Of a DNA stretch of 13,889 nucleotides, positions 7,386-13,519 are shown one piece after another (the stretch's first letter is position 1; each line of letters opens with the position of its first letter). The notes below the pieces were generated by a model. That model was given only the letters and a program-made list of their open reading frames with translations. It ran no database searches and was not told the DNA's origin. Origin of the DNA: Avoscillospira sp045580485 (lineage in GTDB: Bacteria > Bacillota > Clostridia > Oscillospirales > Oscillospiraceae); assembly GCA_045580485.1 (NCBI GenBank), contig JAZNNW010000109.1, positions 1 to 13,889 of the forward strand, read 5' to 3'. The translations under genes and the position numbers were made by a program.

Positions 7386-8342
7386 ATGCAGTACATTGTT
7401 CTGGATATGGAATGGAACCAGCCCTGGCCCGGCACCTATGCGGCAAAAAAGCCCCTGCCGGTGCGGATCAGAGGCGAGGTCATCCAGATCGGTGCTGTCC
7501 GCCTGACGGACAGGCAGATCGTCGGTGATGAGTTCCAGGTCCTGATCAAGCCCAAAGTATACCGCAAGCTGAATAAGAAAGTCTCCAGCCTCACGGGAAT
7601 CAAGGATTCTCAACTGGCAGAGCACGGCGTCCCCTTCCCCGAGGCCATGGAGCGGTTCCGGGAATGGTGCGGCGAGGACTGCGTGTTCCTCACATGGGGC
7701 TTTGATGATATCGGCATCTTAAAAGAGAATATGGCACTGCATAATCTGGAAAGCAGCTGGGTGGATCACTGGTACAATGCCCAGATGATCTACAATGCCC
7801 AAACTGACGGCGCCACGGCCCAGAAGGCCCTTAAAACCGCCATGCAGATGTCCGGTGTGGAAGCCACCCGTCCCGCCCATGATGCTTTGGGCGATGCCTA
7901 TCATACGGCCATCGTCTGCTCCCGACTGGATCTGCCCAGAGGCATTGCCGAATACGGCAAGGCTGTGGAGAAACACGAAAACGGCTTCAACGGTGCAGAG
8001 CTTCCCGGCTGTATCAGCCGTAAAGTCTATCACGGTCTCGAGAGTAAAGAAACAGCCCTGGAACTGCTGGGTGTCAAGGAAAACCGCTGTCCCAAATGCG
8101 ATACTGCCATGACCCATGATAAATGGATCAGCCAGCAGAGCAAGCGGTATATGACCATGTCCCACTGCCCGGAGCACGGCAGTTTCCTGATCCGTGTCCG
8201 TCTCATCCCCGAGGAGGAGGGCACCCTGAAAGCCAGCCGCCTCATCTACGAAGGCGACTCCGAAGCCGCCAAAAACTACGATACGGTCATCGCCAGACCC
8301 AAAGTCCGCAAGCGCACCGCCCGAAAAAAGAAGTCTGTATAA
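7386..8342 (+). CDS. DEDDh 3'-5' exonuclease with C-terminal zinc-ribbon-like segment
   Basis: This belongs to the RNase T/DnaQ exonuclease superfamily and is predicted to remove nucleotides from 3' ends using two metal ions. The acidic signature is complete: D7 and E9 (VLDMEW), D107 or D108 (TWGFDD), and H165 with D170 (HDALGDAYHT), the DEDDh arrangement. The first 185 residues resemble KapD-type proteins. The remainder is unlike a bare exonuclease: CPKC (235-238) and HCPEHG (260-265) look like a small zinc ribbon, and the tail is highly basic (KVRKRTARKKKSV), suggesting nucleic-acid binding. The start follows AAGGA and lies downstream of a good promoter; a terminator follows directly. Whether the substrate is RNA or DNA cannot be told. 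It could equally be described as a Bacillota exonuclease of unknown substrate. Confidence 0.87.
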   Translation: MQYIVLDMEWNQPWPGTYAAKKPLPVRIRGEVIQIGAVRLTDRQIVGDEFQVLIKPKVYRKLNKKVSSLTGIKDSQLAEHGVPFPEAMERFREWCGEDCVFLTWGFDDIGILKENMALHNLESSWVDHWYNAQMIYNAQTDGATAQKALKTAMQMSGVEATRPAHDALGDAYHTAIVCSRLDLPRGIAEYGKAVEKHENGFNGAELPGCISRKVYHGLESKETALELLGVKENRCPKCDTAMTHDKWISQQSKRYMTMSHCPEHGSFLIRVRLIPEEEGTLKASRLIYEGDSEAAKNYDTVIARPKVRKRTARKKKSV

Positions 8343-8349
8343 ACCACTG

Positions 8350-8379
8350 CCCCGGAAGGAAGCTTCCGGGGTATTTTTT
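8350..8379 (+). terminator. Intrinsic terminator after the exonuclease gene
   Basis: A perfect 9-base stem, CCCCGGAAG (8350-8358) with CTTCCGGGG (8363-8371), loop GAAG, then TATTTTTT. It starts 8 bases past the stop codon. Confidence 0.9.
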
Positions 8380-8388
8380 CTGCCAATT

Positions 8389-8406
8389 TGTAAAGCATGC
8401 TTGACA
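8389..8406. promoter_or_regulatory. Palindromic operator O1 covering the -35 box of the XRE gene
   Basis: TGTAAAGCATGCTTGACA is an 18-base palindrome with one mismatched pair. It covers the whole -35 hexamer (8401-8406) and shares the TGTAAAG-N4-CTT half-site pattern with the second palindrome at 8436-8453. A repressor bound here would block RNA polymerase. Confidence 0.55.
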
Positions 8407-8429
8407 TTTCATTTCGCGTGCGCTATATT
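8401..8429 (+). promoter_or_regulatory. Near-consensus SigA promoter of the XRE/membrane-protein operon
   Basis: TTGACA (8401-8406, perfect), a 17-base spacer, and TATATT (8424-8429, one mismatch). It is the strongest-looking promoter in the window and is bracketed by the two palindromes. The 7-base inverted repeat CATTTCG/CGAAATG (8410-8416 and 8431-8437) also spans the -10 box. Confidence 0.8.
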
Positions 8430-8435
8430 ACGAAA

Positions 8436-8453
8436 TGTAAAGTTAACTTTACC
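8436..8453. promoter_or_regulatory. Palindromic operator O2 at the transcription start of the XRE gene
   Basis: TGTAAAGTTAACTTTACC contains a perfect 16-base palindrome (8437-8452). It lies just after the -10 box, at the expected transcription start, and its centre is 47 bases from that of O1. The shared TGTAAAG-N4-CTT form suggests both are bound by one dimeric regulator, most simply the XRE protein encoded directly downstream. Confidence 0.6.
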
Positions 8454-8459
8454 ATTTTC

Positions 8460-8474
8460 GGAGGTGATTCTTTG
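8460..8474 (+). promoter_or_regulatory. Ribosome binding site setting a TTG start for the XRE gene
   Basis: GGAGGTGATT (8460-8469) is an extended match to the 16S anti-Shine-Dalgarno sequence, and TTG at 8472-8474 follows at good spacing. The upstream in-frame ATG (8397) lies before the -35 box, so it cannot be the start on this promoter's transcript. Confidence 0.85.
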
Positions 8475-8669
8475 AATAACAGAATAAGAGAATTGCGCAA
8501 AGAGCATAAGGTCACGCAAGATGATTTGGCAGGAGCCGTTGGCGTGACCCGTCAGACGATCATATCCTTAGAGAATGGCAAATATAATGCCTCCTTACAA
8601 CTTGCGTATAGGATATCAAAATATTTTGACATGGCTATTGAGGATGTTTTTATTTTTGAGGAGGACTAA
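8472..8669 (+). CDS. Small XRE-family transcriptional regulator
   Basis: This is a 65-residue single-domain Cro/C1-type helix-turn-helix protein. The HTH occupies about residues 12-37 (TQDDLAGAVGVTRQTIISLE), followed by the family's NGKYNASLQLAYRISKYF and a short IEDVFIFEED tail. The start is TTG with a near-perfect ribosome binding site, and the product matches the usual length of this YozG-like group. It is followed after two bases by a membrane-protein gene with which it forms an operon. The promoter carries two similar palindromes, so self-repression is the simplest model (inference). Base composition is clearly more AT-rich than the flanking genes, consistent with acquisition by transfer. 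No toxin, integrase or phage gene adjoins it, which argues against a phage repressor. Confidence 0.88.
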   Translation: MNNRIRELRKEHKVTQDDLAGAVGVTRQTIISLENGKYNASLQLAYRISKYFDMAIEDVFIFEED

Positions 8670-8671
8670 GT

Positions 8672-9088
8672 ATGGATTTCAAAAGAAAACTTAAAACAAG
8701 ACTGTATGTTGCGATCATTTATATCGCCCTTGGCGCAATGATGATTGTCGGAGTAGTCGCAGTAAAACCAAGCAATGATTTCATATCATCTTTTGGCTTC
8801 GCCTTGATCGTAGCGGGAATTGTTCGAATCATAAAATACATAATGATCACAAAAGATGACGAGACGGTCAGAAAAAAAGAAATCATCGAAACAGATGAAA
8901 GAAACATTTCAATTATCCACAAAGCAAAAAGCGTTGCTTTCTCCATATATACACTACTTGCAGGTACAGCGGTAATTGTTTTATCCCTTTTCGGCAAGCA
9001 TGAAACAGCCAAATGGATTGCATATTCTGCATGTCTGCTTGTTGTCATTTATTGGATTTGCTATTGGGTATACCAGAAAAAATCATAA
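8672..9088 (+). CDS. Four-TM membrane protein, DUF2178-like, co-transcribed with the XRE regulator
   Basis: This 138-residue protein has four predicted membrane segments at about 11-31, 39-59, 88-107 and 114-134, in two hairpins joined by a charged cytoplasmic linker. The linker ends in ETDERNISIIHKAKS, resembling the DERxxxIxxKA signature I associate with DUF2178-type membrane proteins paired with small XRE regulators in Bacillota and archaea. It begins two bases after the XRE stop codon, and its ribosome binding site (GAGGAGGA) lies within the end of that gene, so the two are translated from one message. Codon use is AT-rich like its partner. No catalytic or transport motif is visible and the function is unknown; a role in sensing membrane state for the regulator is only a guess. 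No clear terminator follows. Confidence 0.8.
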   Translation: MDFKRKLKTRLYVAIIYIALGAMMIVGVVAVKPSNDFISSFGFALIVAGIVRIIKYIMITKDDETVRKKEIIETDERNISIIHKAKSVAFSIYTLLAGTAVIVLSLFGKHETAKWIAYSACLLVVIYWICYWVYQKKS

Positions 9089-9120
9089 AAAGGATCAATG
9101 GATTATATAAGTAAAAATAT

Positions 9121-9149
9121 TTGAATATTTTGCAAAATTTTGGTATAAT
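9121..9149 (+). promoter_or_regulatory. Promoter for the NahK-like kinase gene, with a palindrome in the spacer
   Basis: TTGAAT (9121-9126), 17-base spacer, TATAAT (9144-9149, perfect) preceded by TGG, which gives an extended -10. The spacer contains the perfect 12-base palindrome ATTTTGCAAAAT (9127-9138), a candidate operator. The gene starts 34 bases further on. Confidence 0.72.
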
Positions 9150-9183
9150 TCATGGGTATGATTATGGATAGGAGGGTCCCAAC

Positions 9184-10266
9184 ATGACCTTTTCCCCGGA
9201 AGTTCAGCCTGTTTTGGACTTATTTTTCCCCAAAAACACCGTAGAATCCTGTGAAAAATACGGTCACGGTCACATCAACCGCACCTACCTGACCGTCACC
9301 AAAGATCATAAACGCTACATCCTCCAGAAGATCAATACCCATATTTTCAAAAATGCCCGGCAGCTGATGGAAAATATCGCCATGGTCAACGAGTACCTCT
9401 GTACCCAGACCGATGACCCCAGAGAGGTGCTCCATCTGGTTCCCACTCTGGACGGGCAGCCCTATGTCCACTCGGAGGAGCTGGGCGTCTGGCGTCTGTT
9501 TGATTATCTGGAAAACTCTTTTTGCCTGCAGCTGCCGGAGACCACGGAAGATTTTTACCAGAGCGCTGTGGCTTTCGGTCGTTTCCAGCAGTTGCTCAAG
9601 GACTTCCCGGCAGAGAAGCTCCATGAGACCATTCCCAACTTTCACAACACCCCCGACCGCTACCGCCAGTTCAAGGAAGCCGTAGCGGCCGATCCCCTTG
9701 GCAGAGCCAAGGATGTACAGGAAGAGATCAACTTCATTCTGGAAAGAGAGCATGAAGCCAGCACTCTCACAGACCTTTTGGAGCAGGGCAAGCTGCCCCT
9801 GCGGGTGACTCACAACGATACCAAGCTGAACAATGTCATGTTCGATTCCGAAACCCGGAAAGCCCTGTGCGTCATCGATCTGGACACAGTCATGCCCGGT
9901 CTGAGCCTGTATGATTACGGCGATTCCATCCGTTTCGGTGCCTCCACTGCCGCCGAAGATGAGCCGGATCTCAGCAAGGTGGAAATGAGCCTTGAAATGT
10001 TCGAGACCTACACCGACGGTTTCCTTTCCGCCTGCCCCGGTCTGACGGAACTGGAGCGGCAGATGATGCCCATGGGTGCCAAGCTCATGACCATGGAGCT
10101 GGCACTGCGCTTCCTGGCTGACCACATCGACGGCGACAACTACTTCGCCATTCAGCGTCCCGGTCAGAACCTGGACCGTGCCAGAACCCAGATCAAGCTG
10201 ATCGCCGATATGGAGAAAAAATGGGATGCCATGAACGAGATCGTGACCCGTCTTTCTGCCCGATAA
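9184..10266 (+). CDS. NahK-like sugar kinase (aminoglycoside phosphotransferase fold)
   Basis: This 360-residue protein has the aminoglycoside/choline kinase fold and resembles N-acetylhexosamine 1-kinase (NahK/LnpB), which makes GlcNAc-1-phosphate or GalNAc-1-phosphate. Matches to that group are the glycine-rich GHGHINRTYL (27-36), YILQKINTHIFKNARQLMEN (45-64), VWRLFDYLE (102-110), the catalytic loop HNDTKLNN (210-217, with base D212), and the metal-binding IDLDT (231-235). The start follows AGGAGGG. It has its own promoter and a terminator directly after the stop, so it is probably a single-gene unit. No galacto- or lacto-N-biose phosphorylase or nucleotidyltransferase gene adjoins it, so the exact substrate is open: another sugar or small alcohol is possible. 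Sugar salvage from mucin or host glycans would fit a gut organism (inference). Confidence 0.82.
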   Translation: MTFSPEVQPVLDLFFPKNTVESCEKYGHGHINRTYLTVTKDHKRYILQKINTHIFKNARQLMENIAMVNEYLCTQTDDPREVLHLVPTLDGQPYVHSEELGVWRLFDYLENSFCLQLPETTEDFYQSAVAFGRFQQLLKDFPAEKLHETIPNFHNTPDRYRQFKEAVAADPLGRAKDVQEEINFILEREHEASTLTDLLEQGKLPLRVTHNDTKLNNVMFDSETRKALCVIDLDTVMPGLSLYDYGDSIRFGASTAAEDEPDLSKVEMSLEMFETYTDGFLSACPGLTELERQMMPMGAKLMTMELALRFLADHIDGDNYFAIQRPGQNLDRARTQIKLIADMEKKWDAMNEIVTRLSAR

Positions 10267-10273
10267 AACTGTG

Positions 10274-10300
10274 ACCCTGCTCTTTCAGCAGGGTTTTTTT
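10274..10300 (+). terminator. Intrinsic terminator after the NahK-like gene
   Basis: Perfect 8-base stem ACCCTGCT (10274-10281) with AGCAGGGT (10287-10294), loop CTTTC, and T run to 10300. The ribosome binding site of the next gene starts at once (CAAGGAGG, 10301-10308), leaving no room for a promoter in between. Confidence 0.88.
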
Positions 10301-10313
10301 CAAGGAGGCATTT

Positions 10314-11330
10314 ATGAAAAGATTTCTTAGCCTTTTCCTGCTTTTACTGGTTCTGACAGGCTGCACCGTGCAGATGCAGACCCCCTCCGAGCCTATGGAT
10401 GGGCTGACTGTTCACTTTCTGGATGTGGGGCAGGCAGACTGCACCCTTTTGCAATGTGACGGCAGGAATATGCTCATTGACGGCGGCAATGTAGACGATT
10501 CCGATCTGGTGGTCTCCTATCTGCTGGAGCAGGGTGTGGATAAACTGGATCTGGTGGTCAACACCCACGCCCACGAGGACCATGTAGGCGGACTGCCTGC
10601 GGTGCTGGCTGTCTTTGAAACCACCGAACTCTGGTGTCCTGTGACGGAATATGACAGCAAGTGCTTTGAGGACTTTCTCTATTATGCCGGTCAGCAGGAC
10701 CTGACTTTGGAATGTCCCTATCCCGGCGACACCTATGCCCTTGGCAATGCAGAGGTCACAGTTCTGGGACCCATTATGGATGATTACGATACCAACAACT
10801 CCTCCATCGTCCTTCGGGTGGAATACGGCGACACCGCCTTCCTTTTCTCGGGAGATGCAGAACTGGAAGCGGAAAAAGATATTCTGGATGCCGGTTTTGA
10901 TATCTCTGCCACGGTCATGAAGGCCGGACACCACGGCAGCAGCACCTCCAACAGCTACCGCTGGCTCCGGGAGGCCAATGCAGACTATGTGGTCATCCCC
11001 GTGGGCACTGACAATTCCTACGGACACCCCCATAAGGAAGTCCTCTCCCGGTTCCGGGATGCAGCCATGACCGTCTACCGCACAGACCAGCAGGGACACA
11101 TCGTCTGTTGGTCTGACGGCACGGGCGTGACCTTCACCACCGTAAAACAGGCGGCAGTTACCAATCCCACAGAAAAAACAGAGGAATACTTCATCGGCAA
11201 TAAAAACTCCGGTGTATTTCATCTTCCCTCCTGCGGCAGTCTGCCGACCGAGAAAAACCGAGTGGAATTCTACTCCTATGATGATGCCCTGTCCCAGGGC
11301 TATACACCCCATAGCGCCTGCATGGAATAA
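10314..11330 (+). CDS. Secreted metallo-beta-lactamase-fold lipoprotein (ComEC C-terminal-like) with Ada-like metal-binding tail
   Basis: The 338 residues start with a lipoprotein signal peptide (MKRFLSLFLLLLVLTGC; lipobox LTGC, lipidated C17), so the protein should be anchored outside the membrane. The metallo-beta-lactamase domain (about 31-275) has LDVGQADCTLL (36-46), HAHEDH (85-90), SGDAE with D181, AGHHGSS (H206, H207) and YGHPHKEV (236-243), matching the hydrolase domain of ComEC/Rec2 and its stand-alone relatives, which act on phosphodiesters. The C-terminal segment (about 292-338; IGNKNSGVFHLPSC, then GYTPHSAC) resembles the small Ada-type metal-binding domain often added to secreted nucleases and hydrolases. 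Its usual C-x2-C pair is altered to H-x2-C (H333, C336). Nuclease or nucleotide phosphodiesterase activity is likely but unproven. It lacks the ComEC membrane channel, so it is not a DNA-uptake protein by itself. Confidence 0.87.
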   Translation: MKRFLSLFLLLLVLTGCTVQMQTPSEPMDGLTVHFLDVGQADCTLLQCDGRNMLIDGGNVDDSDLVVSYLLEQGVDKLDLVVNTHAHEDHVGGLPAVLAVFETTELWCPVTEYDSKCFEDFLYYAGQQDLTLECPYPGDTYALGNAEVTVLGPIMDDYDTNNSSIVLRVEYGDTAFLFSGDAELEAEKDILDAGFDISATVMKAGHHGSSTSNSYRWLREANADYVVIPVGTDNSYGHPHKEVLSRFRDAAMTVYRTDQQGHIVCWSDGTGVTFTTVKQAAVTNPTEKTEEYFIGNKNSGVFHLPSCGSLPTEKNRVEFYSYDDALSQGYTPHSACME

Positions 11331-11342
11331 TTGAAAAAGCCA

Positions 11343-11371
11343 TTGTGTTTCCGTAGGTTTTATTGTAAAAT
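11343..11371 (+). promoter_or_regulatory. Probable promoter for the redox protein/gpmI operon
   Basis: TTGTGT (11343-11348), 17-base spacer, TAAAAT (11366-11371). The region around the -10 (TTTTATTGTAAAATAATAA) resembles that of the citrate synthase promoter (TTTATTGTGTAAAATAAGC). The 77-base gap after the lipoprotein gene holds no obvious terminator, so read-through is also possible. Confidence 0.5.
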
Positions 11372-11407
11372 AATAAATTGAACGATACATAAGAAAGGGG
11401 CGGTTTC

Positions 11408-11776
11408 ATGTCCTATTCTGAAAAAGCCAAGACCCTTCACGAAGGCGGCTGCAACTGCTGTCAGGCGGTCATTATGTCCTGCTGCGAGGACTTCGGTCTG
11501 ACCCAGGAGCAGACCTATGCTCTGGGTGCCTTCTTCGGTGCCGGTATGCGTTCCGGTGAGGTCTGCGGTGCCGTTTCCGGTGCCCTCATGGGACTGGGTC
11601 TCAAATACGGCGATGAAAACAACCGCAAATGCGAAAAATCCAATGAATTTATGCGTGCATTCAAAGCAGAGTTCGGCTCTGCCCTGTGCCGTGAGATTCT
11701 GGAAAAGCATCAGAAAAAACTGTGCCCTGCACTGATCAGCTTTGCTGCAAACTATCTGGAGGATGAATTAAAATGA
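11408..11776 (+). CDS. C_GCAxxG_C_C family redox-active protein
   Basis: This 122-residue cysteine-rich protein is of the C_GCAxxG_C_C family, described as redox-active and common in anaerobes but without an assigned substrate. Cysteines are at 15, 17, 18, 25, 26, 53, 75, 94 and 106. The family pattern is visible as EGGCNCCQAV (12-21), GAGMRSGEVCGAVSGALMGL (44-63), SALCREIL (91-98) and KLCPALI (104-110). There is no signal peptide or membrane segment, so it is likely cytoplasmic. The start follows AAAGGGG. Its stop overlaps the start of gpmI (ATGA), so the two are co-transcribed and translationally coupled. That link to a glycolytic enzyme is the only functional hint. Metal binding or thiol electron transfer is possible from the cysteine content, but neither is shown. 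Confidence 0.88.
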   Translation: MSYSEKAKTLHEGGCNCCQAVIMSCCEDFGLTQEQTYALGAFFGAGMRSGEVCGAVSGALMGLGLKYGDENNRKCEKSNEFMRAFKAEFGSALCREILEKHQKKLCPALISFAANYLEDELK

Positions 11777-13332
11777 AGAAACCTATCGTATTGGTCATTA
11801 TGGACGGCGTCGGCAAAGGCGACGGCGGCTCCGGCGATGCTGTAAAGGTCGCCAACACCCCCAATCTGGACAAGCTTCTGGCTGAATGTCCCTCCACCTG
11901 GCTGAAGGCTCACGGCACTGCTGTCGGTCTGCCCAGCGACGAGGACATGGGCAACTCCGAAGTCGGTCACAATGCCCTTGGCTGCGGTCAGGTCTACTCT
12001 CAGGGTGCCAAGCTGGTTGGCGAGAGCATCGAGAACGGCTCTCTGTTCCAGTCTTCCACCTGGAAGGAGCTGGCTGCCAATGCTGCCGACAAGGCCATGC
12101 ACTTCATCGGTCTTTTGTCCGACGGCAATGTCCATTCCAACATTTCCCACCTGCTGGCTCTGCTCCGTCAGGCCAAGGCAGACGGCGTGAAGAAGGCTTA
12201 CTGCCACATTCTGCTGGACGGCAGAGATGTGCCTGCTACCTCCGCTCTGGAGTATGTGGCACAGCTGGAGACCGTTCTGGCTGAACTGTCTGACGACACC
12301 CACGAATACAAGATCGCTTCCGGCGGCGGCCGTATGCAGGTCACCATGGATCGCTACGAAGCCAACTGGGGCATGGTGGAAGCCGGCTGGCGCACCCATG
12401 TACAGGCCATCGGTCGTCAGTTTGCCTCTGCCGCAGAGGCCATTGAGACTTACCGCACCGAGCTGGACTGCATCGACCAGGATCTGCCCGCTTTCGTGGT
12501 GGCGAAGGACGGCAAGCCCGTTGCAAAGATCAACAACGGCGACAGCGTCATTCTCTTTAACTTCCGCGGCGACCGTGCCCAGGAAATCTCTCTGGCTTTC
12601 GACCGCAAGGACTTCGACAAGTTCGACCGGGGCGACTACACCGGCGTTCAGTTTGCCGGTATGCTCCAGTATGACGGCGATCTGAACATTCCCGAAAAGT
12701 ATCTGGTGCAGCCTCCCGTTATCACCAACACCCTCACCGAGGTTCTCTGCGCCCACGGCATTCGTGAGTATGCGCTGTCCGAGACCCAGAAGTACGGTCA
12801 TGTGACCTATTTCTGGAACGGCAACCGCTCCGGCAAGGTGGACGAGGCACTGGAAGTCTACGAAGAAGTCCCCTCCGATGTGATCCCCTTCGATCAGGCT
12901 CCTGCCATGAAGGCTGTGGAGATCACCGAGAAGATGGTGGAAAACATGGCTTCCAAGAAGTTCGACTTCCTCCGCTGCAACTTCCCCAACGGCGATATGG
13001 TCGGTCACACCGGCTCCATGGAAGCTGTCGTCACCGCTATGGAATATGTGGATGCAGGTCTGGGTAAGATTCTAGAAGCTGCCGAGAAGTACGGCTACAC
13101 CGTCTGCATCACTGCCGACCACGGCAACGCAGACCAGATGACCGAGACCAAGAAGGGCAAGACCTCTGTCCGCACCGCCCATTCTCTGAACCCCGTTCCC
13201 TTCATCATCTGGGATCCCGATACCAAGTACGAGATCGTTGACGGTGAATACGGTCTGGCCAATGTAGCTCCCACCATTGTGAAGATGATGGGCTTTGAAG
13301 CTCCCGACTGCTGGGAAAAGAGCATGATCTAA
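11773..13332 (+). CDS. gpmI: 2,3-bisphosphoglycerate-independent phosphoglycerate mutase
   Basis: GpmI interconverts 3- and 2-phosphoglycerate in glycolysis and gluconeogenesis through a phosphoserine intermediate, using two Mn ions. The 519 residues are normal for the family. Visible active-site features are D11 (IMDGVG), the phosphorylated S62 (GNSEVGH), GRDVPATSALEYV, GGGRMQVTMDRYEANW, FNFRGDRAQE, the metal-binding ITADHGNADQ near residues 443-452, and RTAHSLNPVPFI. The start overlaps the preceding redox-protein gene by four bases (ATGA), with GGAGGA at 11758-11763 inside that gene, so translational coupling is likely. The terminator at 13341-13371 follows. Mn-dependent GpmI activity is sensitive to pH and metal state in Bacillota, so co-expression with a cysteine-rich protein may be meaningful (inference). 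Confidence 0.97.
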   Translation: MKKPIVLVIMDGVGKGDGGSGDAVKVANTPNLDKLLAECPSTWLKAHGTAVGLPSDEDMGNSEVGHNALGCGQVYSQGAKLVGESIENGSLFQSSTWKELAANAADKAMHFIGLLSDGNVHSNISHLLALLRQAKADGVKKAYCHILLDGRDVPATSALEYVAQLETVLAELSDDTHEYKIASGGGRMQVTMDRYEANWGMVEAGWRTHVQAIGRQFASAAEAIETYRTELDCIDQDLPAFVVAKDGKPVAKINNGDSVILFNFRGDRAQEISLAFDRKDFDKFDRGDYTGVQFAGMLQYDGDLNIPEKYLVQPPVITNTLTEVLCAHGIREYALSETQKYGHVTYFWNGNRSGKVDEALEVYEEVPSDVIPFDQAPAMKAVEITEKMVENMASKKFDFLRCNFPNGDMVGHTGSMEAVVTAMEYVDAGLGKILEAAEKYGYTVCITADHGNADQMTETKKGKTSVRTAHSLNPVPFIIWDPDTKYEIVDGEYGLANVAPTIVKMMGFEAPDCWEKSMI

Positions 13333-13340
13333 GAATCTTA

Positions 13341-13372
13341 AAAACCTGCACAGAATATCTGTGCAGGTTTTT
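13341..13372 (+). terminator. Intrinsic terminator after gpmI
   Basis: Perfect 13-base stem, AAAACCTGCACAG (13341-13353) with CTGTGCAGGTTTT (13359-13371), loop AATAT. The T run is partly inside the stem, and the A run on the other arm lets it act from both sides. Confidence 0.9.
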
Positions 13373-13374
13373 GT

Positions 13375-13472
13375 GTATGCGGATTGCCACGCCGCCTTCA
13401 GCGGCTCGCAATGACACCTCTCAGTCAGCTTCGCTGACAGCTCCCCTCAAGGGGAGCCTTATGCGTGCATAC
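13375..13472. repeat. Palindromic intergenic repeat element between convergent genes
   Basis: About 98 bases containing three hairpins in a row: ATTGC/GCAAT enclosing GCCGC/GCGGC (13383-13412); GTCAGC TTC GCTGAC (about 13424-13438); and GCTCCCC TCAA GGGGAGC (about 13440-13457). The ends carry GTATGC (13375-13380) and GCATAC (13467-13472). On the minus strand the first unit reads TGTCATTGCGAGCC through to GGCAATCC, a form I recognise from dispersed palindromic repeats in many bacterial genomes; the AGCTCCCCTCAAGGGGAGCC unit is likewise familiar from gut Clostridia. No coding potential is credible. Copy number cannot be judged from one window. Confidence 0.7.
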
Positions 13473-13480
13473 TTACATGC

Positions 13481-13510
13481 AAAAAGCAGGAACTTTCGTT
13501 CCTGCTTTTT
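13481..13510 (-). terminator. Intrinsic terminator after rplT
   Basis: Perfect 13-base stem (13481-13493 with 13498-13510), AAAAAGCAGGAAC and its complement, with a 4-base loop. It lies 9 bases past the rplT stop on the minus strand, with the T run on that strand at 13485-13481. Confidence 0.9.
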
Positions 13511-13519
13511 ATGTTTCAA

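Noticed and set aside
8397..8471. Upstream ATG start for the XRE regulator
   Set aside because: It begins before the -35 box of the promoter and has no ribosome binding site; TTG at 8472 has an almost perfect one.
8397..9120. XRE/membrane-protein pair as a toxin-antitoxin or phage immunity module
   Set aside because: The membrane protein has four full membrane segments and a DUF2178-like signature rather than a small toxin form, and no phage or partner gene is present; the idea is not supported.
11752..13008. 418-codon open frame antisense to gpmI
   Set aside because: Same reason: opposite a complete GpmI, with His/Gly/Val-rich shadow composition.
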